From Oscillospiraceae bacterium (GTDB lineage: Bacteria; Bacillota_A; Clostridia; Saccharofermentanales; Saccharofermentanaceae), in NCBI GenBank assembly GCA_902791885.1, contig CADAXO010000057.1, forward strand, positions 1-10,379: a DNA stretch of 10,379 nucleotides, read 5' to 3'. A program made the translations under genes and the position numbers. Of the stretch, positions 1-7,449 are shown in pieces; the stretch's first letter is position 1; each line of letters opens with the position of its first letter. The notes beneath the pieces are model-generated. The model was not told where the DNA came from, searched no databases, and was given only the letters and a program-made list of their open reading frames with translations.

Positions 1-180
1 TTCAAGGTGTCTGACAGATATGCTTTGGACGGGATGAAGATCCTTGTTCTTGATGACGTTGCGACAACCGGAAATACCCTGCATGAGGCGGCTGTCGCTT
101 TATCCGAAGCGGGGGCTTCCAAGGTGCTTTGTGTGGCTTTGGCTGGTAACAGAGCCGTTCTTAACGCCGAATCCTGTTGA
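1..180 (+). CDS. comFC: ComF family phosphoribosyltransferase, C-terminal fragment
   Basis: This is the last 59 codons of an open frame that enters from outside the window and stops at TGA 178-180. The visible part contains the run ILVLDDVATTGNTL (about residues 14-27 of the fragment). This is the type I phosphoribosyltransferase PRPP-binding loop, with the two acidic residues followed by the T-T-G-N-T turn, and then the helix and strand typical of the end of that fold. In ComF/ComFC proteins this domain sits at the C-terminus just before the stop, as here. The family is tied to DNA uptake in competent bacteria, although many non-competent Clostridia keep it. The N-terminal zinc-finger half lies outside the window, so ComF is inferred from the motif, its terminal position and the RNA that follows. 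Another PRTase of the same fold cannot be fully excluded. Confidence 0.75.
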   Translation, partial: FKVSDRYALDGMKILVLDDVATTGNTLHEAAVALSEAGASKVLCVALAGNRAVLNAESC

Positions 181-209
181 TTATGTCATAAAACGTTAAT
201 TTCCTGCTT

Positions 210-239
210 ATGGAAATGTGCGTGTTATTTATATATAAT
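210..239 (+). promoter_or_regulatory. Putative sigma-A-type promoter for the downstream RNA
   Basis: A perfect TATAAT lies at 234-239 in an AT-rich stretch just before the structured RNA. The -35 region is poor: the best placed hexamer is ATGGAA at 210-215, 18 bases upstream. Initiation 6-8 bases after the -10 would start the transcript near 246, one base before the closing helix begins at 247. That fit is the main support. Confidence 0.5.
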
Positions 240-240
240 A

Positions 241-409
241 AGGCTACCTGATGCGGGTGGGCTCTACATTGAACCTACATGACTGAAAATGGAACCCGGA
301 GTCCGGCAGCGTAGACCAAGCCTTTTAAGTTGGACGGTTGAAACTGAAGGCAGGGTACCGCCCTTGAGAATTCGAGGGGTCAAGCGGGGTTCACTCAATT
401 CAGGCTTTT
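241..409 (+). ncRNA. Structured non-coding RNA, probable raiA-motif (SAR) class
   Basis: The comF-cysE gap folds into nested helices read directly from the bases. A closing stem pairs CCTGA 247-251 with TCAGG 400-404. After a 3x3 internal loop, GGGTGGGC 255-262 pairs with 389-396 (eight pairs, three G-U). TCTAC 263-267 stacks directly on this and pairs with GTAGA 311-315. Inside are a CCGG/CCGG hairpin (296-306), a CCAA/TTGG hairpin (316-333), GGC/GCC (349-362) and CTTGA/TCAAG (363-384). There is a TATAAT upstream, and the closing stem runs into TTTT (406-409). The size (about 165 bases) and the site next to comF match what I recall of the raiA-motif RNA of Firmicutes, a class linked to sporulation and aggregation in Clostridium. 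The class name is inference. 6S RNA is the main alternative because of its similar long closed rod. A Cys T-box fits poorly. I am confident that it is structured RNA and only moderately confident of its family. Confidence 0.6.
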
Positions 410-441
410 GTGTGCTCGGAAGAAATGGAATTATTGATTAA

Positions 442-1122
442 ATGAGTTTGCTTAATGATGCAAGACAGATCTACTCGCGAGATCCTGCCGCCAGGAGTTT
501 GCTTGGCGTTATTTTTTTGTATTCGGGGTTTCACGCACTTGTATATCACCGCGTAAGTAATTTTTTCTACAGGCATAAGCTGTTTTTTCTGGCAAGATGG
601 AATTCCCAGATTGCAAGACATAAGACCGGTATCGAGATCCATCCCGGTGCTACGATCGGAAGCGGTCTGTTTATCGATCACGGTATGGGCATCGTTATAG
701 GTGAGACAGCTGTTATAGGTGATAACTGTACGATCTATCACGGAGTTACTCTGGGCGGAAGAGGACATACCAAGGGTGCCAAGCGTCACCCTACGATCGG
801 TGATAATGTTCTTATCGGAGCAGGCGCGAAGATACTGGGTCCCGTTACGATAGGAAGCGGTTCTTCGATCGGTGCCAATGCGGTTATACTTCACGATGTG
901 CCTAATAACTCAACCGTTGTAGGTGTACCGGGTAAGATCGTTAAGATCGAGACCGCAGGCGAATCGCACGCCGTTGCCCTCGACCACTATATTACGGAAG
1001 ATCCGACTGAGGCAGAGGTCAGAGAACTCGCCAAGGTTGTTTCCGAGCTTCAGGAGAGGCTCTATCATTTGCAAATGCAGGATATAATTAATCTTCAGGG
1101 AACAGAAGGAGAAGGAATTTAA
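442..1122 (+). CDS. cysE: Serine O-acetyltransferase
   Basis: CysE transfers acetyl from acetyl-CoA to L-serine to give O-acetylserine, the first committed step of cysteine synthesis in the cytoplasm. The 226-residue protein has the short Firmicutes layout: a helical start with the RDPAARS signature at 13-19, then a left-handed beta-helix of hexapeptide repeats from about residue 63 to 165. GIEIHP (63-68) and DHG (79-81) supply the catalytic acid Glu65 and His80, equivalent to Asp143 and His158 of the E. coli enzyme. Glu at this position is normal in Bacillus-type enzymes. YHGVTLGG (99-106) and KRHP (114-117) form the expected CoA/serine site. The C-terminal 55 residues are an extra, charged, partly helical tail, longer than in the Bacillus protein. 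The ATG has only a modest GGAA 11 bases upstream. The stop TAA shares one base with the cysS start, so the two are probably translationally coupled. Confidence 0.95.
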   Translation: MSLLNDARQIYSRDPAARSLLGVIFLYSGFHALVYHRVSNFFYRHKLFFLARWNSQIARHKTGIEIHPGATIGSGLFIDHGMGIVIGETAVIGDNCTIYHGVTLGGRGHTKGAKRHPTIGDNVLIGAGAKILGPVTIGSGSSIGANAVILHDVPNNSTVVGVPGKIVKIETAGESHAVALDHYITEDPTEAEVRELAKVVSELQERLYHLQMQDIINLQGTEGEGI

Positions 1123-2531
1123 TGAAATTATTCAACACGCTCACAAGGTATAAAGAGGACTTCAAGCCCATAACAGAAGGTCACGTTAAGATGTATGCCT
1201 GCGGACCTACGGTCTATAACTACTTCCACCTGGGAAATGCAAGACCTTTCGTTACTTTCGATACCTTGAGAAGATATTTGGAATACAGAGGTTATGAAGT
1301 TGAGTTCTGCCAGAACTTTACGGATATCGATGACAAGATGATCAACCGTGCGAAGGAAGAGGGCGTTACTGTCAAGGATATCGCAGATAAGTATATCGCT
1401 GAGTACTATGTTGATGCTGACGGTCTTAACTGTAAGAGACCCACATATCAGCCCCGCGCAACAGAGTCTATAGATGCCATCATCGGTATCGTTCAGGCTC
1501 TTTATGACAAGGGTATCGCTTATGTCATCGAGGGTGACGGTGTTTACTACGACGTATCCAAGGATGAGCATTACGGTAAGCTTTCCCACTATAAGCTCGA
1601 TGAGCTCGTAGCAGGCGGCGGTGAAAGAGGTGCTTCATACGAGGGAAAGAAGAACCCCGGAGACTTCGCTATCTGGAAGTTCAAGAAGGAAGGTGAGCCT
1701 TCATGGGATTCTCCCTGGGGTGAGGGAAGACCCGGATGGCACATCGAGTGTTCCGCAATGATCAAGAAGCATCTTGGTGATACTATCGATATCCACGGCG
1801 GCGGACAGGATCTTATCTTCCCTCATCACGAGAATGAGATCGCACAGTCCGAGTGCGCTAACGGATGCACACTTGCCAACTACTGGGTACACAATGCTTT
1901 CGTAAATGTTGACGGTGAGAAGATGAGTAAGTCTTTGGGCAACTTCTTCACGATCAGAGATATCGTTGCTCATTTCCCTTACCAGGTAATCAGATTCTTC
2001 ATCCTCACAGGCCACTACCGTATGCCCATCAATTTCTCTGATGAACTTCTGCGTTCTGCGCAGACTTCTTTGCAGAGGATCACTACTTGTGCAGCTAACC
2101 TTAAGTTCAATCTCGAAGGAGAGAATGAGGGTGACGGAAGTGCTGATGAAGAGCTTCTCAAGGCTTGCGAAGAGAGCAAGAACAGCTTTATCGCACACAT
2201 GGATGATGACCTTAATACAGCAGATGCTATCACGGATATTTTCGGCCTCGTTAAGGCAGCGAATACAGCAGTATCTTCCGGCAAGGCAAGCAAGTCCGCT
2301 CTGAAGACTGCTTACGATACACTTGTTGAGATCACGGGAGTTCTCGGTATTGAGACTGAGGCTTCTGAAGATGACGGTATTCCTGCTGAGATCACAGAGC
2401 TCGTTGAGCAGCGTGCAGCAGCAAAGAAGGCTAAGGACTTCGCTGAAGCTGACAGGATCAGAGACCTTATTACATCCAAGGGTTATTCCGTTAAGGATAC
2501 TCCCCAGGGACCTCAGGTGGAAAAACTGTGA
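1122..2531 (+). CDS. cysS: Cysteinyl-tRNA synthetase
   Basis: CysS charges tRNA-Cys with cysteine using ATP. At 469 residues it has the normal length of this class I synthetase. The HIGH motif is HLGN at 36-39 and the KMSKS motif is at 267-271. The zinc site that discriminates cysteine is complete: Cys27 in YACGP, Cys210 in HIECS, His235 and Glu239 in the HHENE stretch, matching Cys28/Cys209/His234/Glu238 of E. coli. The C-terminal anticodon-binding helical part follows, with a run rich in Ala, Lys and Glu near 425-450. A strong AGGAGAAGG lies in the last codons of cysE just before the ATG. Pairing cysE with cysS joins cysteine supply to its use in translation, as in many Bacillota. Confidence 0.97.
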   Translation: MKLFNTLTRYKEDFKPITEGHVKMYACGPTVYNYFHLGNARPFVTFDTLRRYLEYRGYEVEFCQNFTDIDDKMINRAKEEGVTVKDIADKYIAEYYVDADGLNCKRPTYQPRATESIDAIIGIVQALYDKGIAYVIEGDGVYYDVSKDEHYGKLSHYKLDELVAGGGERGASYEGKKNPGDFAIWKFKKEGEPSWDSPWGEGRPGWHIECSAMIKKHLGDTIDIHGGGQDLIFPHHENEIAQSECANGCTLANYWVHNAFVNVDGEKMSKSLGNFFTIRDIVAHFPYQVIRFFILTGHYRMPINFSDELLRSAQTSLQRITTCAANLKFNLEGENEGDGSADEELLKACEESKNSFIAHMDDDLNTADAITDIFGLVKAANTAVSSGKASKSALKTAYDTLVEITGVLGIETEASEDDGIPAEITELVEQRAAAKKAKDFAEADRIRDLITSKGYSVKDTPQGPQVEKL

Positions 2532-2935
2532 TAATACCTTTTATTGCAGCAGATCTTCGTGAGATTAATCCGTCAGTCCTCGCTTACATCGGGGACTCGG
2601 TTTATGAGCTTTATGCCCGATGTCACGTCAGTGAGAAGACAGCATCTAACTCAGGTAAGATGCATAAGCTTAATGTGCATTATGTATCTGCTGCTTCACA
2701 GGCTAAGGCTGCCACGGCTCTTGCCGATGAACTTACCGAAGAGGAAACAGAATACTTCAAGAGGGGAAGAAATTCCAATTCCCCGACTATGTCAAAGAAC
2801 GCGAGCCCGATGGATTACATGAATGCCACCGGGTTCGAGGCTTTATTGGGATTTCTTTTTCTCGATAATCAGGGTGACAGACTGGACTACATAATCCAAA
2901 GATCTTTCGAGGTGATCGATAATGAGCAGGGATAA
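2528..2935 (+). CDS. mrnC: Mini-ribonuclease III
   Basis: MrnC is a homodimeric RNase III-type enzyme without the double-stranded RNA-binding domain. In Bacillus it matures 23S rRNA by trimming double-stranded ends of the precursor. This 135-residue protein is the right size for the catalytic domain alone. The RNase III signature LAYIGDSVYELYAR (18-31) carries the catalytic Asp23, and ATGFEALLGFLFL near 100-112 carries Glu104; both metal-binding acids are present. The start is GTG at 2528, which overlaps the cysS stop in a GTGA arrangement. AGGTGG at 2515-2520 with a 7-base spacer supports that choice. The 3' end overlaps rlmB by 14 bases, so the two rRNA-acting enzymes are likely produced together. 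Confidence 0.93.
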   Translation: MIIPFIAADLREINPSVLAYIGDSVYELYARCHVSEKTASNSGKMHKLNVHYVSAASQAKAATALADELTEEETEYFKRGRNSNSPTMSKNASPMDYMNATGFEALLGFLFLDNQGDRLDYIIQRSFEVIDNEQG

Positions 2936-3815
2936 CGACAGAAGAGAATATAAGGGCAGAAAAGATAACCGCAACTCCCGTCCGTACGAAAGACGCGACA
3001 GGAGCCCGAAGCGCGAAAAGCCTGAGTCATACAGTGAGAACACTGAAGAGAAGACACCTTCTCCCGACAGACTCGAAGGAAGAAATTCGGTAATCGAAGC
3101 TCTTAAGGCCGGACGCGAATTCAACAAGATCTGGATCCTGGAATCCACTGCAGGCAAGAAGCCGGATCCGCTTCTTATCAGGATCATGAACGAGGCAGAG
3201 AAGAGGAAGATCCCTGTCATCAGATCCAGAAGAGAAGTTCTCGACAGAATGAGTGAGACTCATAATCATCAGGGTGTAATCGCTCAGGTCGCAAGTCACG
3301 AATATGTCGATATCGAAGATATGATCGCCGCTTGCGAAGAAGATAACAGAAGCCCTTTCTTCGTTGTTCTTGATGAATTGAAAGATGCATATAATCTTGG
3401 CTCGGTCTTAAGGATCGCAGACGCTGCAGGTGTTGACGGAGTTATCATTCCGAAGCACAGATCGATAGGTCTCGACAGCGTCGTAGCCAAGGCTTCCGCA
3501 GGAGCGATCGAATATGTTCCCGTTGCCCGCGTAACGAATATAGCAGCGACGTTAAGAGAACTTAAGGAGAAGCACGGATTCTGGGTATTCGGAACCGATG
3601 CCGAAGGAAAGACCGATTATGACAAGGCTGACTACAGAGGTTCGATAGCGATCGTTATCGGAAGCGAAGGCGAAGGAATGCGTGATGTGGTTCGTAAAGA
3701 ATGTGATTTCCTGTTGTCGATTCCAATGGCAGGTAATGTAAACAGTCTTAACGCCGCGGTTGCTGCAGGCATAGTGATCTATGAAGCTGTAAAGGGAAGA
3801 ATCGATCAGGAATGA
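2922..3815 (+). CDS. rlmB: SpoU/TrmH-family rRNA (Gm2251-type) 2'-O-methyltransferase
   Basis: This is a 2'-O-ribose methyltransferase using S-adenosylmethionine, most like RlmB, which modifies a guanosine in the 23S rRNA P-loop. After a charged extension, the substrate-binding domain begins near residue 51 (LEGRNSVIEALKAGR). The SPOUT knot domain runs from about 146 to the end, with all three SpoU motifs: 1, LDELKDAYNLGSVLRIADAAG (about 149-169, given here as its key residues N-L-G-S and R-I-A-D); 2, IVIGSEGEGM near 245; and 3, LSIPMAGNVNSLNAAVAAG near 265, with the conserved Asn-Ser-Leu-Asn. The first 50 residues are almost only Arg, Lys, Asp, Glu, Ser and Pro, probably disordered. The gene overlaps mrnC by 14 bases and has GAGGTGAT as its binding site. 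Family membership is certain; RlmB rather than tRNA TrmH rests on the mrnC neighbour. Confidence 0.9.
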   Translation: MSRDNDRREYKGRKDNRNSRPYERRDRSPKREKPESYSENTEEKTPSPDRLEGRNSVIEALKAGREFNKIWILESTAGKKPDPLLIRIMNEAEKRKIPVIRSRREVLDRMSETHNHQGVIAQVASHEYVDIEDMIAACEEDNRSPFFVVLDELKDAYNLGSVLRIADAAGVDGVIIPKHRSIGLDSVVAKASAGAIEYVPVARVTNIAATLRELKEKHGFWVFGTDAEGKTDYDKADYRGSIAIVIGSEGEGMRDVVRKECDFLLSIPMAGNVNSLNAAVAAGIVIYEAVKGRIDQE

Positions 3816-6202
3816 TGAGATTTAAGAAGGGTTTGGCAGCCATATCGGCTGTAGTCATATTTGCCGGTTCCGTAGGCTGTTCTGCCATAAGCAGTGCAGC
3901 ACGTAAGGTTTCCGACGCTTATGTTGATGCCCTTCTTGCGATGAATCTCGATTCTGCCGATTCTTTGTGTAATGACGGAGATTCCCACCTGTCTGAATAC
4001 ATGCTCCTTGATTACAAGACTAAAGCTGTGAGCGGCGTTCTTGGCGCGACTCACTACAGATTCGAGCCCGGACTCTCGGGAAACGGTGACGGCGGTACTC
4101 TTATCGCTTCGTATACACTAGTCATGCCTAACCTGAATGCAGCTTTATCTTCCGTACCTCATGATTACGATGAGTTTATTCAGTATCTTAATACTATGGG
4201 TAAGAGTGATGTAACCGTTTCCGTTGTAATGGAAAGCATTGACGGTGAATGGAAGGTAATTAATTCAGACGAGATCGCTTCGAATCTGTACGGCTCTTTG
4301 TACTATCCTTCTTATGAGTTCGTTCTTGACGGTTACACCGTTCTTCTTAACGGTACTTGGACAAGTGCCAATGAAGACGGAAGTTTCAATGATACATGCG
4401 GTATTACTTGCCATTATGATCTTTCCGAAGAATTTATGGCATCTGATATGGCTCTTGATCTTACTTATGAGTTTTACAGGAATAATGAGCTTATATATGA
4501 GGGTGAACCAATATTTGATGAGGACGGTCTCGGTGTCTCTTTCCCACTGGATATAGACGATACGGTACTTAACTTTGACTATCTTCCGGAGTTTGATTAC
4601 AGACTTCAGATCTTAAATAACGATAATGTTTTCTTTGAGGATCATCAGGCGTGTACATTAAGTCCGCTTCTTTTCCCGGACGGAATGGCTGTTGATGATA
4701 TCATTTGGCAGTATACAGACAGATCGAATATCTATTTCAACTGTTCGCATATCGTGGCAAAGGTTTGGATAGACGGACGTTATATTGATTCCGGAAGACA
4801 TCTTGAGATCACATATGATATCTTCCGTGACGGAGAACTTATCTACAGCGGCGGTGAGGCAGATGTTTACGGCGATATAGCCGTCTGTGAATATGGGGAC
4901 AGTCCTCTTGATACAGGTTCGTATTCGATCAATGTTTATAACAACGGGACATTCTCCGGAAGCTCGGTTGCAAGTGTTATCCTGAATCTCGATCCTGATA
5001 ATTATTCGGAACTTGAAGTTCCTGCTGTCGTTGAAGATTCTCCCGAAGATGATAATGATGTTCTCGAGATATATTCAGGAAGCAGCAATGCTATTGATGT
5101 GGCTGAAGACTATGTTGACGTGGATTTCCACAACACCAATATCAGCATGAATATCTTTACTGACAGACTTGATGCGGTTCTTGCTTCCGGTGAGGATGCT
5201 CCTGATATGATCATCTGCAACAGCAACTACGCCAGAAGATATGCGTTAAGCGAAATGACTGTGCCCGTAAATGATATCGGTATCACTTATCAGGAACTGC
5301 AGTACATGTACGAGTATACATTCGCTCTGACTACGGATGAGGATTCTGTTATCAAGGGCGTGACGTGGGAGATAACACCCGGTGCCGTATTCTACTGCAG
5401 AAGTGCAATGTCTGATGCTATGGGTGTAGGCGAGCCGGGAGAAGTAGCTCCGCTTTTCGCTGATTGGGATACGATCCTTGATACGGCATATGCCGTTAAC
5501 GAAGCTTCGGGCGGAACTCGTAATCTTTTCTCGTGTCCCGGCGATGTCGAGACGGCTTATATCAACGGACGTAATGAGAGCTGGTTTGATGCCGGCGGTG
5601 ATGTGCAGACACCCGAATACATGGCGGATTTCCTGCCTTTAATGGAAGCTCTTACTGATGATGAGCTTACGTTCGACTGTTCCAGATGGAGCTCCGAATG
5701 GAATTCGAGGATCAACAACAGGACCGCGATCGCGTATTTCGGTACGCTAAGATTCGGTGAACTTTTCCTGAAACAGTATCACGCAGGTGACTGGGGTCTT
5801 GTTCTGCCGCCTCAGAATTACTATGACGGCGGTAATTATATTTTCGTAACCTCTTACTGCAATATGGATGCTTCCGCAGCAAGGTTCATAAGAAGCGTGT
5901 GCACTAACGAGCAGAACCTTTACGATATGGCTGACGAAGGAATTACCGTAAACAATATAAGTGTCATGATGGCTTGTGCCGATGACGATTCATTCTGTGA
6001 GACATGGCTTAACGGTCAGAATCCTTTCCGCGTGTTCTCGCAGGTGGCGTGGGGTATTGACGCTTCTGTTGTTTCGCCATACGATGATATCGTGAACGAA
6101 GTCTTCATCAGTACGATCGGCGGATATCTTAACGGCGGTTACAGTTCTGAAGAAGATGCTTTGGAAGCGTTCGAGGAAGAGACGTCAGAGGTGCTCGGAT
6201 GA
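3812..6202 (+). CDS. Putative lipoprotein: NTF2-like region, two beta modules and a solute-binding-like domain
   Basis: I recognise no named gene. Residues 1-23 read as a lipoprotein signal: basic start, hydrophobic core, then AGSVGC with Cys23 as the lipidation site, which places the protein outside the membrane. Residues about 30-165 resemble a small NTF2/DUF4878-like fold (a helix with Ala-rich turns, then strands ending in DGEWKV). Two beta-rich modules follow (about 168-288 and 290-395), related to each other by LDLTYEFYRNNELIYEG (215-231) and LEITYDIFRDGELIYSG (331-347). After an acidic linker, 415-796 has the length and pattern of a family 1 extracellular solute-binding protein, including PDMII, the W-D-x-I helix, VLPPQNYYDGGN and a tail of the YLNGGYSSEEDALEAFEEE type. 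The ATG overlaps the rlmB stop (ATGA); Met at 3815 is an equally possible start. No permease or ATPase gene is nearby, so it may act as a sensor or borrow a transporter. The domain calls are by eye. Confidence 0.8.
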   Translation: MMRFKKGLAAISAVVIFAGSVGCSAISSAARKVSDAYVDALLAMNLDSADSLCNDGDSHLSEYMLLDYKTKAVSGVLGATHYRFEPGLSGNGDGGTLIASYTLVMPNLNAALSSVPHDYDEFIQYLNTMGKSDVTVSVVMESIDGEWKVINSDEIASNLYGSLYYPSYEFVLDGYTVLLNGTWTSANEDGSFNDTCGITCHYDLSEEFMASDMALDLTYEFYRNNELIYEGEPIFDEDGLGVSFPLDIDDTVLNFDYLPEFDYRLQILNNDNVFFEDHQACTLSPLLFPDGMAVDDIIWQYTDRSNIYFNCSHIVAKVWIDGRYIDSGRHLEITYDIFRDGELIYSGGEADVYGDIAVCEYGDSPLDTGSYSINVYNNGTFSGSSVASVILNLDPDNYSELEVPAVVEDSPEDDNDVLEIYSGSSNAIDVAEDYVDVDFHNTNISMNIFTDRLDAVLASGEDAPDMIICNSNYARRYALSEMTVPVNDIGITYQELQYMYEYTFALTTDEDSVIKGVTWEITPGAVFYCRSAMSDAMGVGEPGEVAPLFADWDTILDTAYAVNEASGGTRNLFSCPGDVETAYINGRNESWFDAGGDVQTPEYMADFLPLMEALTDDELTFDCSRWSSEWNSRINNRTAIAYFGTLRFGELFLKQYHAGDWGLVLPPQNYYDGGNYIFVTSYCNMDASAARFIRSVCTNEQNLYDMADEGITVNNISVMMACADDDSFCETWLNGQNPFRVFSQVAWGIDASVVSPYDDIVNEVFISTIGGYLNGGYSSEEDALEAFEEETSEVLG

Positions 6203-7449
6203 GAATGAACCATTTGAAGAAGATACTTGCGATAGCAATGTGTGCCGTATTCATGCTCTCTTCGGGTGCCTGCGATATTGCCGAACAGATAAGAAACAGC
6301 GTCCACGAGAGGATTGTTATCCAAAGTGAGATCCCTGTTCAGGAATTGACCAGACTTATAATCAGCTCGATCAATGATAAGAGAAATACCGCCGATGCTT
6401 ATTCGCAGATACCTTCAGCTCAGCTTGACGGTCTCTCATATTCATATTTTTACGAGTACCTGAATATCATCCGTACCGTGTCGACCCAGGACAATAACGG
6501 AAAAGTCGTATCTTTCCGTATCATGGGGGACGAGGAGTGCAGCGATCTTCTCGGACGTGACGTATCTTCAAGATTCGGTCAGATAAAAGGTGCCCAGCTC
6601 ATGTATTCCACGGAAGTTGAGTATCCGGTCTACATATTCTTCAGTGTCGATGAAGACGGAAGAGCTTACCTGTCAAAAGACTGGGTCACTTCCATTATCA
6701 ATATCTACAACTACAGCAAGCACTATTTCACTCTTCTTGATGAGTCTAATGCCGATGCGGTTAAGGCTCTTCTTGCTCCGGGATTTGTCGGGGATGAATA
6801 CACGGATGAGGTTATTTATACCAAGGCCTTGCAGCTTTGTGACTTCTACCGCTTAAGAGTTATGTCCAACACCAATGAGTTTGAGATCACAAGACTCGTG
6901 CCGTGGGAGATGACCATAAGGATCCCGGAGACCATAACATCCGACGGGTCTTTGTTCGAGGAGCATTATGTTAACATCACGCTTCAGGACAGCGGCAGCT
7001 ACTATATCGATGACAAGATATCGGTAGCGCAGGATAATAATCTTGCTTATCTTGTAAGGGGAGATGAGAAGCTTATCAGAGTCGGCAGTGAGTACACATA
7101 CGATCAGCTTGTAATGACTCTCGGTACTCCTTCGGCAGTTAATTTCAATGACGACAACAATTTGATGATTCTGATCTATCCCGGCGTTATATTGAGATTT
7201 GATGATGTCGATTATGATTCTGAGAACTGGAACGGTTCGTTATCTTCTATCAGACTGATTGGAAGTTCGGCTTACAGCATCGGATATAACCTTTTTGTCG
7301 GAATGACAAGAACGCAGGTCCTGCTCGCGTATCCGTTTATTGATGATTCGAATTATGTTCTTAACTTAAGCGGAGGCTTGAGGGATTTAGGTGTTGAGTT
7401 CGGCTTCGACGAATATGACACTATATCATTCGTCAAGGTTTATGACTGA
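6199..7449 (+). CDS. Putative lipoprotein with two tandem BamE/SmpA-like C-terminal modules
   Basis: This 416-residue protein has no name I can give. Its start reads as a lipoprotein signal: KK, hydrophobic core at 9-20, then SSGAC with Cys25. Residues about 45-285 look like two alpha/beta regions, perhaps NTF2-like; the second begins at YSKHYFTLLDESNADAVKALL. The C-terminus has two short modules with the same plan: VGSEYTYDQLVMTLGTP (295-311) and VGMTRTQVLLAYP (367-379), each followed by strands. This is the G-x-T-x-x-Q-V-x-x-x-x-G-x-P pattern of BamE/SmpA-like domains, which in Gram-positives serve as protein-interaction modules rather than outer-membrane assembly factors. The ATG overlaps the preceding stop in ATGA and GAGGTG sits 5 bases upstream; Met3 at 6205 is another possible start. 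Tight coupling suggests it works with the preceding lipoprotein. Coding is secure; the fold calls are inference. Confidence 0.8.
   Translation: MRMNHLKKILAIAMCAVFMLSSGACDIAEQIRNSVHERIVIQSEIPVQELTRLIISSINDKRNTADAYSQIPSAQLDGLSYSYFYEYLNIIRTVSTQDNNGKVVSFRIMGDEECSDLLGRDVSSRFGQIKGAQLMYSTEVEYPVYIFFSVDEDGRAYLSKDWVTSIINIYNYSKHYFTLLDESNADAVKALLAPGFVGDEYTDEVIYTKALQLCDFYRLRVMSNTNEFEITRLVPWEMTIRIPETITSDGSLFEEHYVNITLQDSGSYYIDDKISVAQDNNLAYLVRGDEKLIRVGSEYTYDQLVMTLGTPSAVNFNDDNNLMILIYPGVILRFDDVDYDSENWNGSLSSIRLIGSSAYSIGYNLFVGMTRTQVLLAYPFIDDSNYVLNLSGGLRDLGVEFGFDEYDTISFVKVYD

Noticed and set aside
349..362. GGGTACCGCC resembling a T-box antiterminator upstream of cysE-cysS, where Cys T-boxes are common
   Set aside because: The required TGGN bulge (GGTGGNACCGCG) is absent. 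I find no recognisable Stem I with a TGC specifier and no terminator with a T-run before cysE. The long closing stem fits another RNA class better.
241..409. 6S RNA (ssrS)
   Set aside because: The closed rod and size are compatible, but the multi-helix interior is unlike a single large central bubble. The comF neighbour points to raiA-motif RNA. It is kept only as the main alternative.
400..894. Open frame antisense to cysE
   Set aside because: The translated sequence shows no domain, and it lies fully over a certain gene and the structured RNA 3' end.
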